Shown in pieces: positions 17,673 through 26,376 of a stretch of DNA of 64,000 bases. Made by a program: the position numbers and the translations under genes. The first letter of the stretch is position 1, and each line of letters starts with the position of its first letter. The DNA is from Bradyrhizobium ontarionense (GTDB lineage Bacteria; Pseudomonadota; Alphaproteobacteria; Rhizobiales; Xanthobacteraceae). Location of the stretch: the NCBI RefSeq assembly GCF_021088345.1, contig NZ_CP088156.1, positions 7,059,001-7,123,000 of the forward strand. The letters are read 5' to 3'. Under the pieces are notes generated by a model. That model ran no database searches. It saw only the letters and a program-made list of their open reading frames with translations, and was not told where the DNA came from.

Positions 17673-18905
17673 TCAGGCCCGAGCGTTGGCCGCGAAATCC
17701 GCTCGCTCCAGCAGCCACGACAGTGCGAAGCCTGCAACAAGTCCCCAGAACGCAGCGCCGATGTTGAGCAGCGGCACGTCAGCGACCGTGACCAGGAAGG
17801 CGATCAGCGCGCCGAGCGAGAACCGTGCCTTGAACGCGGTCACGAACGCCGTCTGCAGCACCCGCAGCATGGCGAGCCCGGCCAGCGCGGTGATCAATGA
17901 TTTGGGCGCGATCAGGAGCAGCGACGTGAAGGTCGGCGCCAGCAGGCCGAAGCCGAGCGCGAGCACGCCCACCGCTATCGCGGCGGTATAATGACGCTTG
18001 CGTTCGCCGCCGGAGACGACGATGGCGTTGGTCGGTCCGGTCAGGCAGGTCGAGACGCCACCGACCACGGCTGATAGCGCCGAGCCGATGCCGCAGGCAA
18101 CAGTGACGAGATTGATCGGCGGCGCATGGCCGGCAGCCTGCAGCACCGCAAAACCCTGGCCGTTCTGCACCACGAGCACGGTCACGGCGAGCGGCACGAT
18201 GAGCTCGATCATGGCGGCAAGCGACCAGGACGGCGTCTGGATCACCGGCCGGATCAGTTCGATCCGCAGCGCCGTGGTCTGATCATACTTGCCGAACACG
18301 AGCGCGACGAGCGTGCCGACGACGAGCGCGCCGATGATCGGCGGGCAGCGCCGGCCGAGTCCGGGCAGCGCGGTCAGCACCAGCCAGACCGCGACCATCG
18401 GGCCGGCGACGGCGACGTCGGTGATGACGGCGCGGACGAGATCGAGGCCGAAGCGCAGGAACACGCCGGCGACCATGCCCATCACGATCGGCATCGGCAC
18501 CAGCTGCATCGCACGCTTGACCCAGCCGCTGAGCCCGAGGATCAGCATCAGCAGCGCCGTGCCGTAGAATGCGCCGACGACCTGCGGGAACGTCAGATGC
18601 GTCAGCGACTGGCCGACCAGCACCGTGCCCGGGATGGTCCAGAACAGCACCAGCGGCTCGCGATAGCGCCACGACAGCAGCATCGTGATCAGGCCGTTGA
18701 TGAAGAACACGCCGAAGATCCACGACGCGATTTCGCCTTGCGACAGCCCGCCATTGGCGCCGACCGAGAGAATGATCGCGACCGGCCCGGTGATTGCGAA
18801 CAGCCAACCGATGAAGCCATGCGAGGCGTAGAGCGGGCCGAAGTCGCTGATAATCTGGGCGGCGCTGGGCGGCGAGCCCGCGGGGCGTTCAATGGCGTTG
18901 AGCAT
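17673..18905 (-). CDS. benE: BenE-family benzoate/proton symporter
   Basis: This 410-residue membrane protein has about 11-12 hydrophobic segments. It shows BenE-family features such as the LSVGANGGLSQGEIASWI stretch early on and TCLTGPTNAIVVSGGERKRHY in the C-terminal half. The family takes up benzoate or related aromatic acids with protons. The ATG at 18905 is chosen, because the 28 extra residues from the upstream start are Pro/Thr-rich and unlike the family. No benzoate catabolic genes are in the window, so the true substrate is uncertain. Confidence 0.88.
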   Translation of the reverse strand: MLNAIERPAGSPPSAAQIISDFGPLYASHGFIGWLFAITGPVAIILSVGANGGLSQGEIASWIFGVFFINGLITMLLSWRYREPLVLFWTIPGTVLVGQSLTHLTFPQVVGAFYGTALLMLILGLSGWVKRAMQLVPMPIVMGMVAGVFLRFGLDLVRAVITDVAVAGPMVAVWLVLTALPGLGRRCPPIIGALVVGTLVALVFGKYDQTTALRIELIRPVIQTPSWSLAAMIELIVPLAVTVLVVQNGQGFAVLQAAGHAPPINLVTVACGIGSALSAVVGGVSTCLTGPTNAIVVSGGERKRHYTAAIAVGVLALGFGLLAPTFTSLLLIAPKSLITALAGLAMLRVLQTAFVTAFKARFSLGALIAFLVTVADVPLLNIGAAFWGLVAGFALSWLLERADFAANARA

Positions 18906-19092
18906 GGAGGGCAGGGGCTCGGGCGGTGTTCTTGTTGTTGTCGGGGGCGTCTCGTGGGATGTTGTGAACCAACCGCATGAGGTGTGCAAGGCGGCCGCCT
19001 ATCGCGCGCGCGGCTGGCGTTCTGGGCTGGCGATCGTAAATCTCATGGAGAGACAGGGGTCAGATGCACATCTTGAGTTTCACCGCGCGCTG

Positions 19093-19371
19093 ATGAAGAT
19101 GCCTTCAAGTTTTCCCAATCTCCGGCTTGGCGTCATCTGCTGCGGCCACGTGTTCCGTCGCGAGCGGGAGGTGCGATATGCTGTGCATGAACCTGACGGC
19201 TGGCAATTCATGTGCGGCGAGAATGATCATTACAGCGCTGCGGACGGTCATTTCGTCCATGTCGGCGGGTTGCTGCAGTTCGATCCGACACTGCATGAGA
19301 TTTCGGACCTGCCTGCAGGGTGCAATGCCGAGCGGAAGGATGGCGCGTCGCCATGGGTTCGAACCCCATGA
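19093..19371 (+). CDS. Small protein resembling DUF2185/immunity-type domain
   Basis: This is a protein of about 92 residues with GVICCGHVF near residue 12, WQFMCGENDH in the middle and LLQFDPTLHEISDLPAGCNAER near the end. The pattern of a Trp-Gln-Phe/Gly-Glu-Asn core followed by a DPTL helix and a Pro-Ala-Gly turn resembles DUF2185-type domains, some of which are predicted immunity proteins. The match is by eye and tentative. The start is uncertain, with ATG 19045 as an alternative. The stop overlaps the next start (ATGA), so the two form a coupled pair. Confidence 0.6.
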   Translation: MKMPSSFPNLRLGVICCGHVFRREREVRYAVHEPDGWQFMCGENDHYSAADGHFVHVGGLLQFDPTLHEISDLPAGCNAERKDGASPWVRTP

Positions 19372-19868
19372 GCTGGTTCATGAGAAGTTGGTTCACGAGG
19401 AAACGTCTTCGCGCTGCCTTCGGTGACTTTCTGCCCGAAGATGCCTTGGATGCGCTTGCGCAACGCGAGCTATCCATTCCTCCTCTCCAGCGCACGAGAC
19501 TGTGCCATGTGCTGCTTCAGGTTCGCGACGACACGGCCGAGACGATTCCGAAATCTCGCTCCGATGCCGTCGAGCTGATCCTGCGCGAGGGCGCCATCGT
19601 CGAGAGCGTCCTGTCCTCGTTCGTGTCCGCCGTCTTTCCGCTGGAAACGGACACGCCTCTGGATCCGATCAAGGCGACGCTCGATCGGCTCGGGCCGAAC
19701 GTCCGCGCGGTCTATTGCTTCGGAGATCATCTGCGCGGGGTGATTGCTTCACCCAGCCACGTTGCCTACGGCACCGTCGTTCCCAGCATGGGTGCGGCGA
19801 TGGAGAGACTGTTGCGCCTGGAGTTTGGTTCCATCGAGCAGTTCGGGGACGAGGCCGAAACGGTGTAG
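19368..19868 (+). CDS. Hypothetical protein, coupled to preceding small gene
   Basis: This 166-residue cytoplasmic protein is not recognised. It begins MSWFMRSWFTRKR (basic) and continues as a mixed alpha/beta protein with RLCHVLLQVRDDTAETIPKS and RAVYCFGDHLRGVI segments. The ATG that overlaps the upstream stop codon is chosen over earlier in-frame codons. There is no signal peptide or membrane segment. Its partner is the DUF2185-like protein upstream, and the pair could be a toxin/immunity-like or regulatory unit. This is an inference from coupling only. Confidence 0.6.
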   Translation: MSWFMRSWFTRKRLRAAFGDFLPEDALDALAQRELSIPPLQRTRLCHVLLQVRDDTAETIPKSRSDAVELILREGAIVESVLSSFVSAVFPLETDTPLDPIKATLDRLGPNVRAVYCFGDHLRGVIASPSHVAYGTVVPSMGAAMERLLRLEFGSIEQFGDEAETV

Positions 19869-20276
19869 TTCGATCGGATCACGAAATTCGAATTGCCTCA
19901 GATAGCATACTGGGTGAGAGGGCGACCTCAGGCCGCATGCGTGGACGTAAAACGCGCTGCGAGATCGCGGGGGCTGATCCGCAGATGTCGGCAGAAGATG
20001 TTGCAATAAAAGATGCCACGCGTCATTGCGAGCGAAGCGACGCAATCCAGACTGCCTCCGCGGAGATGTCCTGGATTGCGTCGCTTCGCTCGCAATGACG
20101 GAGTTTGGGGCTGGCAGTGCGCCATTAATTTCGCCGTCATCGCCCGGCCTTGACCGGGCGATCCAGTCCAATCCGGCTTTGCCTGCGAGCGGCTCGGGGA
20201 TGAAGCTGAGTCGGCGTAGTTCGATCTCATCAGCAATCAAACCGGTTTTGACAGCGTATCAGATGCGCGGGCGATC
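19869..20276. repeat. Intergenic stretch with dispersed repeats (GTCATTGCGAG family copy 2)
   Basis: No gene is seen in these 408 bp. A full copy of the GTCATTGCGAG...CTCGCAATGAC palindrome lies at 20029-20099 with about 20 bp between its CAATCCAG/CTGGATTG arms. A shorter palindrome follows at about 20138-20166 (GTCATCGCCCGG... CCGGGCGATCCAG), which recurs at about 22413-22440. Confidence 0.85.
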
Positions 20277-20678
20277 TCAGGCCGCCTCGTCGGTCATCAG
20301 CCTTTTGGCGGCCTGGACAAGCAATCCGGATCGGGTGAAGCCGTGAGCCTCTGCATACTGATCGATCTGAGCCAGCACTTCCTCCGGCAGCGTGACGTTG
20401 ACGCGGACCGCTTTCGGCTGATCGATCTTCGCCGGGACGAGAACGGCGACGCCGGAGCGGTTGTCCCGATCGGACATGATCTGCTCCAGCGACGACGGTT
20501 CGGGAATCGCTTCACCGTCCTCGATCAGGCCTTCAATATGCAAAGCCAAGGCCTCTTCGGCCATCATGCGCGCGTCATCCAGGCTGGTGCCGGCGGTCAC
20601 GACGCCCGGCAGATCGGGAAACGAGACCCCGAAATGGCTGTCAGCATCCTTATGGATCAGACCGATGTAATGCCGCAT
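20277..20678 (-). CDS. hicB: HicB-type antitoxin
   Basis: This antitoxin of about 133 residues has an N-terminal HicB-like partial RNase H fold (MRHYIGLIHKDADSHFGVSF, then PDLPGVVTAG and EEALALHIEGL). A C-terminal ribbon-helix-helix DNA-binding region follows (VRVNVTLPEEVLAQIDQYA... RSGLLVQAAKRL). It would neutralise HicA and repress the operon. ATG 20678 is preferred because GAGGTGAG sits 7 nt upstream. GTG 20687, overlapping the hicA stop, is the alternative. Confidence 0.93.
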   Translation of the reverse strand: MRHYIGLIHKDADSHFGVSFPDLPGVVTAGTSLDDARMMAEEALALHIEGLIEDGEAIPEPSSLEQIMSDRDNRSGVAVLVPAKIDQPKAVRVNVTLPEEVLAQIDQYAEAHGFTRSGLLVQAAKRLMTDEAA

Positions 20679-20683
20679 CGTGC

Positions 20684-20872
20684 TCACCTCAGTTTCAACC
20701 CTGACTGCTTCTCGATGCTCTTCAGTGTGCCGATCGGAAGGTCCCGTTCGGGATGAGGAACGGTTACGCGGCCCCTCTTACTGAGATGCTTGAACTGGAC
20801 GTGGCTGCCCTTCTGAGCCACCTGAAACCATCCGTCCCGCTGGAGAGCAGAGATGACGTCCCGACTGTTCAT
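20684..20872 (-). CDS. hicA: HicA-type mRNA interferase toxin
   Basis: This 62-residue toxin has the double-stranded-RNA-binding-like fold typical of HicA. The conserved catalytic histidine is H24 in the KGSHVQFKH segment, preceded by DGWFQV and followed by VPHPERDLPIGTLKSI. The length is normal (about 60). It is the first gene of the hicAB unit. The start codon lies only one base from a perfect operator-like palindrome, with no separate ribosome binding site. Confidence 0.93.
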   Translation of the reverse strand: MNSRDVISALQRDGWFQVAQKGSHVQFKHLSKRGRVTVPHPERDLPIGTLKSIEKQSGLKLR

Positions 20873-20873
20873 G

Positions 20874-20891
20874 GTGTGTATTTATACACAC
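20874..20891. promoter_or_regulatory. Palindromic operator-like site abutting hicA
   Basis: GTGTGTAT-TT-ATACACAC is a perfect 8-bp inverted repeat with a 2-bp centre, directly before the hicA start codon on the minus strand. Its centre (TATAAATAC on the minus strand) could serve as a -10 element. HicB ribbon-helix-helix proteins bind such palindromes in their promoters. A transcript from here would be leaderless or nearly so. Confidence 0.75.
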
Positions 20892-20980
20892 GAATCATGG
20901 AGTGTCAATATTCCGAACAGAGCCGGTGGACGACAGCGGCTCAAGCTCTCGCTGTCGACCGTTTACGAAAGGGCGAGATC

Positions 20981-21388
20981 TTGAGTGAAGGATTCTTATG
21001 CGAGTTTGCCTCACCAGACGACGCCGCTACGATTGACGTCGAGGATGACGGTCGCGTCGCTTACGCCTATTGGCTGGATGCCGGGGGAGCGATCCGCGGC
21101 GACGTCTGGCTCTACAACCGCTGTCTAGCGCCGGAGCAGCCCGAATGGGACGCTCGCGACGCGGCGCCCTACGCCAATCCGGCGCCGTTTGTCGACGGGG
21201 CTATCGAGTTTTCTCCGCCGACCTCGGCATCTTGCTTCACCGTCGAATGGCTCCGGGTAAACGCCGACTTGATAGCCCGTGTGCTTGTGTCGGAGATGCC
21301 GGTGGCACAATTGAAGGACGGCAGCAAACCCGGTTGGTCGCGACTGGCAGCGAAGGATGGACCACTGGCGCTGTGTCTGACAGATTGA
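20981..21388 (+). CDS. Hypothetical protein
   Basis: This is a cytoplasmic protein of about 135 residues read from a TTG start. It begins LSEGFLCEFASPDDAATIDV and contains VAYAYWLDAGGAIRGDVWLY, a beta-rich pattern, then PAPFVDGAIEFSPP. Codon use is normal for this genome. Earlier in-frame codons run antisense to hicA and are therefore discounted. No family is recognised. It may belong with the other small orphan genes of this accessory stretch. Confidence 0.5.
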   Translation: MSEGFLCEFASPDDAATIDVEDDGRVAYAYWLDAGGAIRGDVWLYNRCLAPEQPEWDARDAAPYANPAPFVDGAIEFSPPTSASCFTVEWLRVNADLIARVLVSEMPVAQLKDGSKPGWSRLAAKDGPLALCLTD

Positions 21389-21432
21389 TGGCCGCGCCGA
21401 CCATCACCTGTTTTGCCGGGTCGCGTGCTGGC

Positions 21433-21672
21433 TCATTGGTCCGGCGCAGCGCGAGAAACAAGCTGGAGATCGGACTCTGCCACTTCGTAGTGAAGCAATC
21501 CGTACTCCGGAAATGTAATGAGAGCGCCTTTCTTGAGGTAGGCCCATTGCTCCTTCGGGTAGTCGGCGTTGTACTCGTTTGCATCGATATGCGCGACGAC
21601 CAGGCCGCCGTCATTCACGCCGAGGCGAACGCGATCTCCCAGTGCGACTTGTTGCCCATCGGGATACTTCAT
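21433..21672 (-). CDS. Conserved-looking small hypothetical protein
   Basis: This 79-residue acidic protein begins MKYPDGQQVALGDRV and contains VVAHIDANEYNADYPKEQWAYLKKG and FPEYGLLHYEVAESDLQLV. The pattern (a short beta-barrel-like start, then a conserved Trp-Tyr-Leu-Lys-Lys-Gly core) resembles small proteins often found alone or next to toxin/immunity genes. No function can be assigned. It is convergent with the preceding hypothetical gene. Confidence 0.65.
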   Translation of the reverse strand: MKYPDGQQVALGDRVRLGVNDGGLVVAHIDANEYNADYPKEQWAYLKKGALITFPEYGLLHYEVAESDLQLVSRAAPDQ

Positions 21673-22291
21673 CGATCGTTCCTGATGCGTCTGAATCTAC
21701 CGGATATCGTATGCGAGGGCTGCCCGCCGGGCAAATCAGGTCGCCTCGCAGAGTTCTGTCCAGACCTTCGGAAAAAATAAATCTCTGGACGACTTCGCCA
21801 AATCAGCATTATTGTCCCGCTCGTTCCGTTGCGTCGGAGGGGACGTATCGCGGTCGTCATGGACGTCGGCAGCGGAATGTGGTGGGCGTGTCGGGTTGCA
21901 GCGCGTTTTCGCGCCGACGAACAATCCGGCACGCACGGTCAAGTCGCGCGGTCCTGATACCCCGATGCTGGTATCACGCTCGCGACGACGCTCACGCGTC
22001 GCGCAGGCAACGGTGGCCAGAAAGCCCGGCGCACCGGGGAGAACGCGAAGCAGCCGTTAAAGCCATCGCGCAGGGAGGGCCGGGTCGTCCGGCTGAACCT
22101 GTGGTACCTGCCGCCTGCATTTTTTTGAGCAGGCGGGCCACGGGCCTCAGTCGAGGTCCGGCCTTCCCTGCACCCTCTCCTTTGCGAGGGTGATGAGATC
22201 GCAAAGCTCGGACGCGAAGCGCGCCGCGAGATCAATGACGTTCATCCGCAGACGCTGTCGGAGATTGTCGCGATGAAGGATGCCACGGGGC
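21673..22291. repeat. Large dispersed repeat block (copy A of the GATAC-GATGCTGGTATC element)
   Basis: No protein gene is supported in 21673-22597. From about 21930 a non-coding repeat begins: AAGTCGCGCGGTCCTGATAC, then CCCGATGCTGGTATC, then CGACGCTCACGCGTCGCGCA, then AGCCCGGCGCACCGGGG, ending near 22180 with GTCCGGCCTTCCCTGCACCC. An inverted, diverged copy lies at about 36900-37170. The internal GATACCCCGATGCTGGTATC is itself palindromic. This looks like a mobile or formerly mobile non-autonomous repeat. Confidence 0.7.
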
Positions 22292-22376
22292 GTCATTGCG
22301 AGCGCAGCGAAGCAATCCAGGATGTCCCCGCAGAGGCAGTCTGGATTGCTTCGTCGCTGCACTCCTCGCAATGACG
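22292..22376. repeat. Dispersed palindromic repeat, GTCATTGCGAG family (copy 3)
   Basis: It has the same CGTCATTGCGAG... CAATCCAG / CTGGATTG... CTCGCAATGACG structure as the copies at 6996 and 20029. The right arm carries a short insertion (TCGTCGCTGCACTCC). Shared arms and variable centre fit a REP-like family. Confidence 0.9.
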
Positions 22377-22409
22377 GAGTCTGGGGCAGGCAGAGCGCCA
22401 CAAGCTCGG

Positions 22410-22515
22410 CCGTCATCGCCCGGCTCGACCGGGCGATCCAGTACGGGGAGATGATCGTGATGGATCGAGAGCCGCAGCGTACTGGATACCCCGCCTTCGC
22501 GGGGTATGACAGTGG
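22410..22515. repeat. Paired short palindromes (CCCGGCTCGACCGGGCG and CCCCGCCTTCGCGGGG)
   Basis: GTCATCGCCCGGCTCGACCG followed by GGCGATCCAGTAC is mirrored downstream by GTACTGGATACCCCGCCTTC and GCGGGGTATGAC, so the two units form one larger element. It lies 80 bp before the 3' end of prs. A shorter relative is near 20138. Confidence 0.75.
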
Positions 22516-22597
22516 AAGTCTATGCGGCGTTCTCGGTGCTCCGAAAATCAGTTTGGCCGGAAAGCAGTCTCAGCCGAACAATCCTACTCGACAAGCC

Positions 22598-23551
22598 TCA
22601 GTCGAACAGGCTCGATACCGATTCTTCCGCCGCCGTACGGCCGATCGCTTCGGCGATGAGCGGCGCGATCGGCAGCGCACGGATGTTCGGGGCGTTGCGG
22701 ACGGCTTCGGTCGGCATGATGGAGTCGGTAATGACGAGCTCCTTCAGCCGCGACGAGGTGATACGGGTCGCAGCACCGCCCGAGAGCACGCCATGGGTGA
22801 TGTAGGCGTAGACTTCCTTGGCGCCGTATTTGAGCAGCGCATCGGCCGCGTTCACCAAGGTGCCGCCGGAATCGACGATGTCGTCGATCAGGATGCAGGT
22901 ATGACCCGAGACCTCGCCGATCACGTTCATGACCTCGGACTCGCCGGGGCGCTCGCGGCGCTTGTCGACGATGGCGAGCGGCGTGTTGATGCGCTTGGCG
23001 AGGCCGCGCGCGCGCGCCACGCCGCCGACGTCGGGCGACACCACCATCACGTTGGAGAGATCGAACCGGTCCTTGATGTCGCGCACCATCAGCGGCGCGG
23101 CATAGAGGTTGTCGGTCGGGATATCGAAGAAGCCCTGGATCTGGCCGGCATGCAGGTCGAGCGTCATGACGCGGTCGACGCCGGCATGGGTGATCAGATT
23201 GGCGACCAGCTTGGCCGAGATCGGCGTGCGCGAGCCGGACTTGCGATCCTGCCGGGCGTAACCGAAATACGGCACCACGGCGGTGATGCGGCGCGCCGAG
23301 GCGCGGCGCAGCGCATCGGTGATGATCAGCAGTTCCATCAGCAGGTCGTTCGCCGGATACGACGTCGACTGCAGGATGAAGACGTCGGAGCCGCGCACGT
23401 TCTCCTGGATCTCGACGAAGATCTCCATGTCGGCGAAGCGCCGGACCACGGCTTTCGTCAGCGGCAGGCCGAGCTCGGCGGCGATGCCGGCGGCCAGCGC
23501 CGGATTGGAGTTGCCCGCTACGAGCTTGATGGAGCCGTTCTTGGCCGACAT
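22598..23551 (-). CDS. prs: Ribose-phosphate pyrophosphokinase
   Basis: This 317-residue enzyme makes PRPP from ribose 5-phosphate and ATP, feeding purine, pyrimidine, histidine and NAD synthesis. It has the class I Prs features: the ATP-binding segment [20 protein letters not shown] (about 35-55), the cation/ribose site [14 protein letters not shown] and the PRPP loop DDIVDSGGT. The start at 23551 follows a GAGGAG ribosome site, and residues upstream of it are not conserved. Full length. Confidence 0.97.
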   Translation of the reverse strand: MSAKNGSIKLVAGNSNPALAAGIAAELGLPLTKAVVRRFADMEIFVEIQENVRGSDVFILQSTSYPANDLLMELLIITDALRRASARRITAVVPYFGYARQDRKSGSRTPISAKLVANLITHAGVDRVMTLDLHAGQIQGFFDIPTDNLYAAPLMVRDIKDRFDLSNVMVVSPDVGGVARARGLAKRINTPLAIVDKRRERPGESEVMNVIGEVSGHTCILIDDIVDSGGTLVNAADALLKYGAKEVYAYITHGVLSGGAATRITSSRLKELVITDSIMPTEAVRNAPNIRALPIAPLIAEAIGRTAAEESVSSLFD

Positions 23552-23687
23552 CGCGAATTCTCCTCGCGTCTCGCTGGAGACCTTGTTCAGCATATCGGGC
23601 TATCCGTGGAACCGGCACTGTTGCACGGGCGAGGTGATATCAAGGACACAGCGCAGCTGGCAACCCGCCGCAGCTGTTTTCCCGGTC

Positions 23688-23715
23688 AAAAAGGGGCGCA
23701 AATTGCGCCTCTTTG
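23688..23715 (-). terminator. Intrinsic terminator after the lipoprotein gene
   Basis: The stem GGCGCA / TGCGCC with a 3-nt loop is extended by weaker pairs and followed on the minus strand by CCCTTTTTG. It directly follows the stop of the lipoprotein gene and separates it from prs. Confidence 0.75.
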
Positions 23716-23716
23716 G

Positions 23717-24358
23717 CTAATGGTCGGTGTAGCCGAGGGCGGCGACGCTGGTGCCGCCGGAGGAAGGCGATGCCGGCTCGGTCGCCGCGACCGCAGGGCC
23801 GCGCGTGGCCGGAGCCGCCGGTGGTGCGCTCTCGGCCGGCGCGGAGCCGTTAAGCATGCTCGCGAGCCCGCTGAAACCAGCCTGCGCGATCTTCCTGAGC
23901 ACCATGTCGTCGACGGAGTTCCAGGGGTCGCGGCCGCCACGTCCGACCTGCTCTTCGCCCGACAGGCGCAGCGCGCGCTGCTGGTTGCGATCGTAGACAT
24001 CCCAGACCCAGGCGATCACGCTCTTGCCGCTGACCACCTGCGCCGAGAGATAGCTGCGGACGCGATAGGCCGCCGGCGCCTCGCGCGAGACGATGGCGAG
24101 GCTGCGCAGCTTGGATTCGCTGTCGAGCACGTTGACCATGCGGTCGAACACTTGCGGCGGCGGGCCGTCGATCTGCTCGAAGGCGATCGTGGCCCCGTCC
24201 GAGGTCGGCGCCATCGCATAGGCGTTCGCCGGACCACCGCCGCTGCCGCTCGCGCAGCCGCCGAGCGTTGCGGCGGACATGATCAGAGCAGCGGCAACGC
24301 AGGCGTGCTGCGTCACGCGGCTGATCATTCGAAGTGGTGTCGACGCTCCCCTCATCAT
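23717..24358 (-). CDS. Predicted lipoprotein of unknown function
   Basis: This 213-residue predicted lipoprotein has a signal sequence with hydrophobic core ACVAAALIMSAATLGG and a lipobox LGGC near residue 35. The mature part has one globular region (about 55-165; AFEQIDGPPPQVFDRMV, then RSYLSAQVVSGKSVIAWVWDV) and a low-complexity Pro/Ala/Ser tail. The core may be a small envelope domain but the family is not recognised. It has its own terminator and is monocistronic. Confidence 0.8.
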   Translation of the reverse strand: MMRGASTPLRMISRVTQHACVAAALIMSAATLGGCASGSGGGPANAYAMAPTSDGATIAFEQIDGPPPQVFDRMVNVLDSESKLRSLAIVSREAPAAYRVRSYLSAQVVSGKSVIAWVWDVYDRNQQRALRLSGEEQVGRGGRDPWNSVDDMVLRKIAQAGFSGLASMLNGSAPAESAPPAAPATRGPAVAATEPASPSSGGTSVAALGYTDH

Positions 24359-24481
24359 CGGGAGCGATATCGTTAAAATCGATTAACGTCTAGGTCGCGG
24401 GTGCCACAGATCGGGACAGAATGTCTTCAGTTGTAGAGAAACGGTTAAGCAATCCACATGCGGCCACAATCGCGCCCAGCT

Positions 24482-25252
24482 TCAGCCTTCGAGCATGATC
24501 GCGTGGACATGCCGGCCATAGTCGGGCTCGTTGCGATGGACCGAGCGGCGGTAACTGAAGAAGCGCTCGTCGGCATAGGTGTCGAGCCCGAGATCATCGA
24601 TCAGCAGCACGCCGGCTCGTTCCAGCCGCATCCGAATGAATCCGGCGAGGTCGAACATGGCGTGACCGTCGCGTGTCGAGGGCAGGAAGAAGCGCGCATG
24701 CTCGGCGTCGTCGTCGAGGAAGCGCGTGACGAACTCGGCGCCGACTTCATAGCTCGGCTGGCGGATCAGCGGGCCGATCGCGGCAATGATCTGGCCGCGC
24801 TCCGCGCCGAGCTCCTCCATCGCCTGCAGCGTGGATTCGAGCACGCCGGTGAGTGCACCTTTCCAGCCGGCATGAGCCGCGCCTATGACGCGCTTGTCGG
24901 GGTCGACGAACAGGATCGGCCCGCAATCGGCCGTGGTGACGCCGATCGCCAGATTCGGTGTCGCAGTCACGATCGCGTCGGCCTTCGGTCTGACAGGACC
25001 ATCCCATGGCCCGGCCGCAACCACGACATCGGGCGAATGGATCTGGTGCAGGCTGAGGAACTGCTCGGGCGTCACGCCGAGATGCGCCGCCATGCGGCGG
25101 CGATTTTCCCGGACATTCTCCGGCGCGTCGCTGGATCCCAGTCCGCCATTCAGCCCGGCATAGATGCCGTCGGAGACGCCACCCTCGCGGGTGAAGAAGG
25201 CGTGGCGCAGGCCCGGAATCGCGGACATCACATCCGATGACACCAGCATCAT
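24482..25252 (-). CDS. pgeF: Peptidoglycan editing factor PgeF (YfiH/laccase-domain family)
   Basis: This 256-residue protein of the multicopper-oxidase-like YfiH fold is zinc-dependent. The three metal ligands are visible in the LHQIHS (His), DCGPILF (Cys) and AHAGWKG (His) motifs. In E. coli PgeF corrects mis-incorporated serine in peptidoglycan precursors, and related proteins have purine nucleoside phosphorylase or adenosine deaminase activity. The start overlaps the midA stop (ATGA). It is third in an lgt-midA-pgeF operon. Confidence 0.92.
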   Translation of the reverse strand: MMLVSSDVMSAIPGLRHAFFTREGGVSDGIYAGLNGGLGSSDAPENVRENRRRMAAHLGVTPEQFLSLHQIHSPDVVVAAGPWDGPVRPKADAIVTATPNLAIGVTTADCGPILFVDPDKRVIGAAHAGWKGALTGVLESTLQAMEELGAERGQIIAAIGPLIRQPSYEVGAEFVTRFLDDDAEHARFFLPSTRDGHAMFDLAGFIRMRLERAGVLLIDDLGLDTYADERFFSYRRSVHRNEPDYGRHVHAIMLEG

Positions 25253-26376
25253 GCGCCTCCCGTCTTGTCGCCTGTGTGCTCGTCGCTGATCCCGGCCAGC
25301 GCGGGGGTGGATTGATCGGACACGCCGAGCACCTTGAACAGCGACCCCATGCCGCCGCGGCCGCCTCCGGTCAGGCGCTTCAGCCCGCTCGCGATGTCCT
25401 CGGACACGTCAGGAGCAGCCTTCTGCATCAAGGTCAGCGCCCGCGTCTCGATGCCGAGCCGCTGCAGGAATTCGCCCTGCGTCACCGGGCCGTGGACGCG
25501 GGCCCCGACGGCCTCAGCGCTGCGTGCCAGCGCATCGAAATCGACATGCGCCGTGATGTCGGCAAGGCCCGGCGTCTTCAAGGGATCGGCGAAGCTGTGC
25601 CGGGCGATCGCCTGGAAGGTATCGCCGACGTCGCTGCGGACATGGCCGTAGTCGATGATCACGGCGGCGCCGTGCTGGTCGCGGATGCGTCTGGCGATCG
25701 CCATGATCTCGGTGTTCGGCCGCCATTCGAAGATTGCGCCGGGCGGCGCGGCGCGCACCAGAGGCGGCAGCAGCAGCTCGAAGCCCGGCGTCGGATCCGC
25801 GGCCGTGCCGTAGACGAAGTTCTCCTCCTCGTCGAGCTCGATCACGCGCTCGTGCCAGCCGGACTCGCGTCTCACCATCTGGTGGATCGGCAGCACGTCG
25901 AAATATTCGTTGGCGAAGATGACGCTGGGGCCCTCCGGCACGTCGTCGAAGTTGTCGTGCCAGGTGACGTTGCGCAGGCCCGTCAACGTCGCCTTCTGCT
26001 TTTCGCGCAGCACCGGATTGACCTCGACCAGATGCACCGAGATGGTCTGATAGAGCGGCGGCAGCACGCGCAGGGCGCGCAGCGCATCCGACATCATGGT
26101 GCCGCGGCCGGGTCCCAGCTCGATCAGACGGAATTGCTGTGGCGAGCCTGTGGCCTTCCAGATCGAAGCCGCCCACAGACCGAGCAACTCGCCGAACATC
26201 TGGCTCACCTCCGGCGCGGTGGTGAAATCGCCCTCGCGCCCGAGCGGATCGCGCGAGATGTAGTAGCCGTGCTCCGGGTGCATCAGGCACAGCTCCATGT
26301 AGCGCCACACCGGCATCGGGCCGGACGCCTTGATCAGCCGCTTGATCTCGGTGTGGAGCGGAGACGTTTCGATCAC
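25249..26376 (-). CDS. MidA/NDUFAF7-family SAM-dependent methyltransferase
   Basis: This 375-residue class I methyltransferase has the MidA signature [18 protein letters not shown] (46-63) and the SAM-binding motif IELGPGRGT (85-93). Mitochondrial NDUFAF7 dimethylates an arginine of complex I subunit NDUFS2 during assembly. The bacterial protein is assumed to act similarly on NuoD, which is inference by homology. It overlaps both neighbours by 4 bp, so translation is coupled with lgt and pgeF. Confidence 0.92.
   Translation of the reverse strand: MIETSPLHTEIKRLIKASGPMPVWRYMELCLMHPEHGYYISRDPLGREGDFTTAPEVSQMFGELLGLWAASIWKATGSPQQFRLIELGPGRGTMMSDALRALRVLPPLYQTISVHLVEVNPVLREKQKATLTGLRNVTWHDNFDDVPEGPSVIFANEYFDVLPIHQMVRRESGWHERVIELDEEENFVYGTAADPTPGFELLLPPLVRAAPPGAIFEWRPNTEIMAIARRIRDQHGAAVIIDYGHVRSDVGDTFQAIARHSFADPLKTPGLADITAHVDFDALARSAEAVGARVHGPVTQGEFLQRLGIETRALTLMQKAAPDVSEDIASGLKRLTGGGRGGMGSLFKVLGVSDQSTPALAGISDEHTGDKTGGA

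Noticed and set aside
19350..19385. tRNA-like word GGTTCGAACCCC
   Set aside because: It resembles a T-arm, but no acceptor stem, anticodon arm or D-arm can be formed around it, and it lies inside a coding pair.
20753..20980. N-terminal extension of the hypothetical gene at 20981
   Set aside because: It runs antisense through hicA and the operator, so it is unlikely to be translated.
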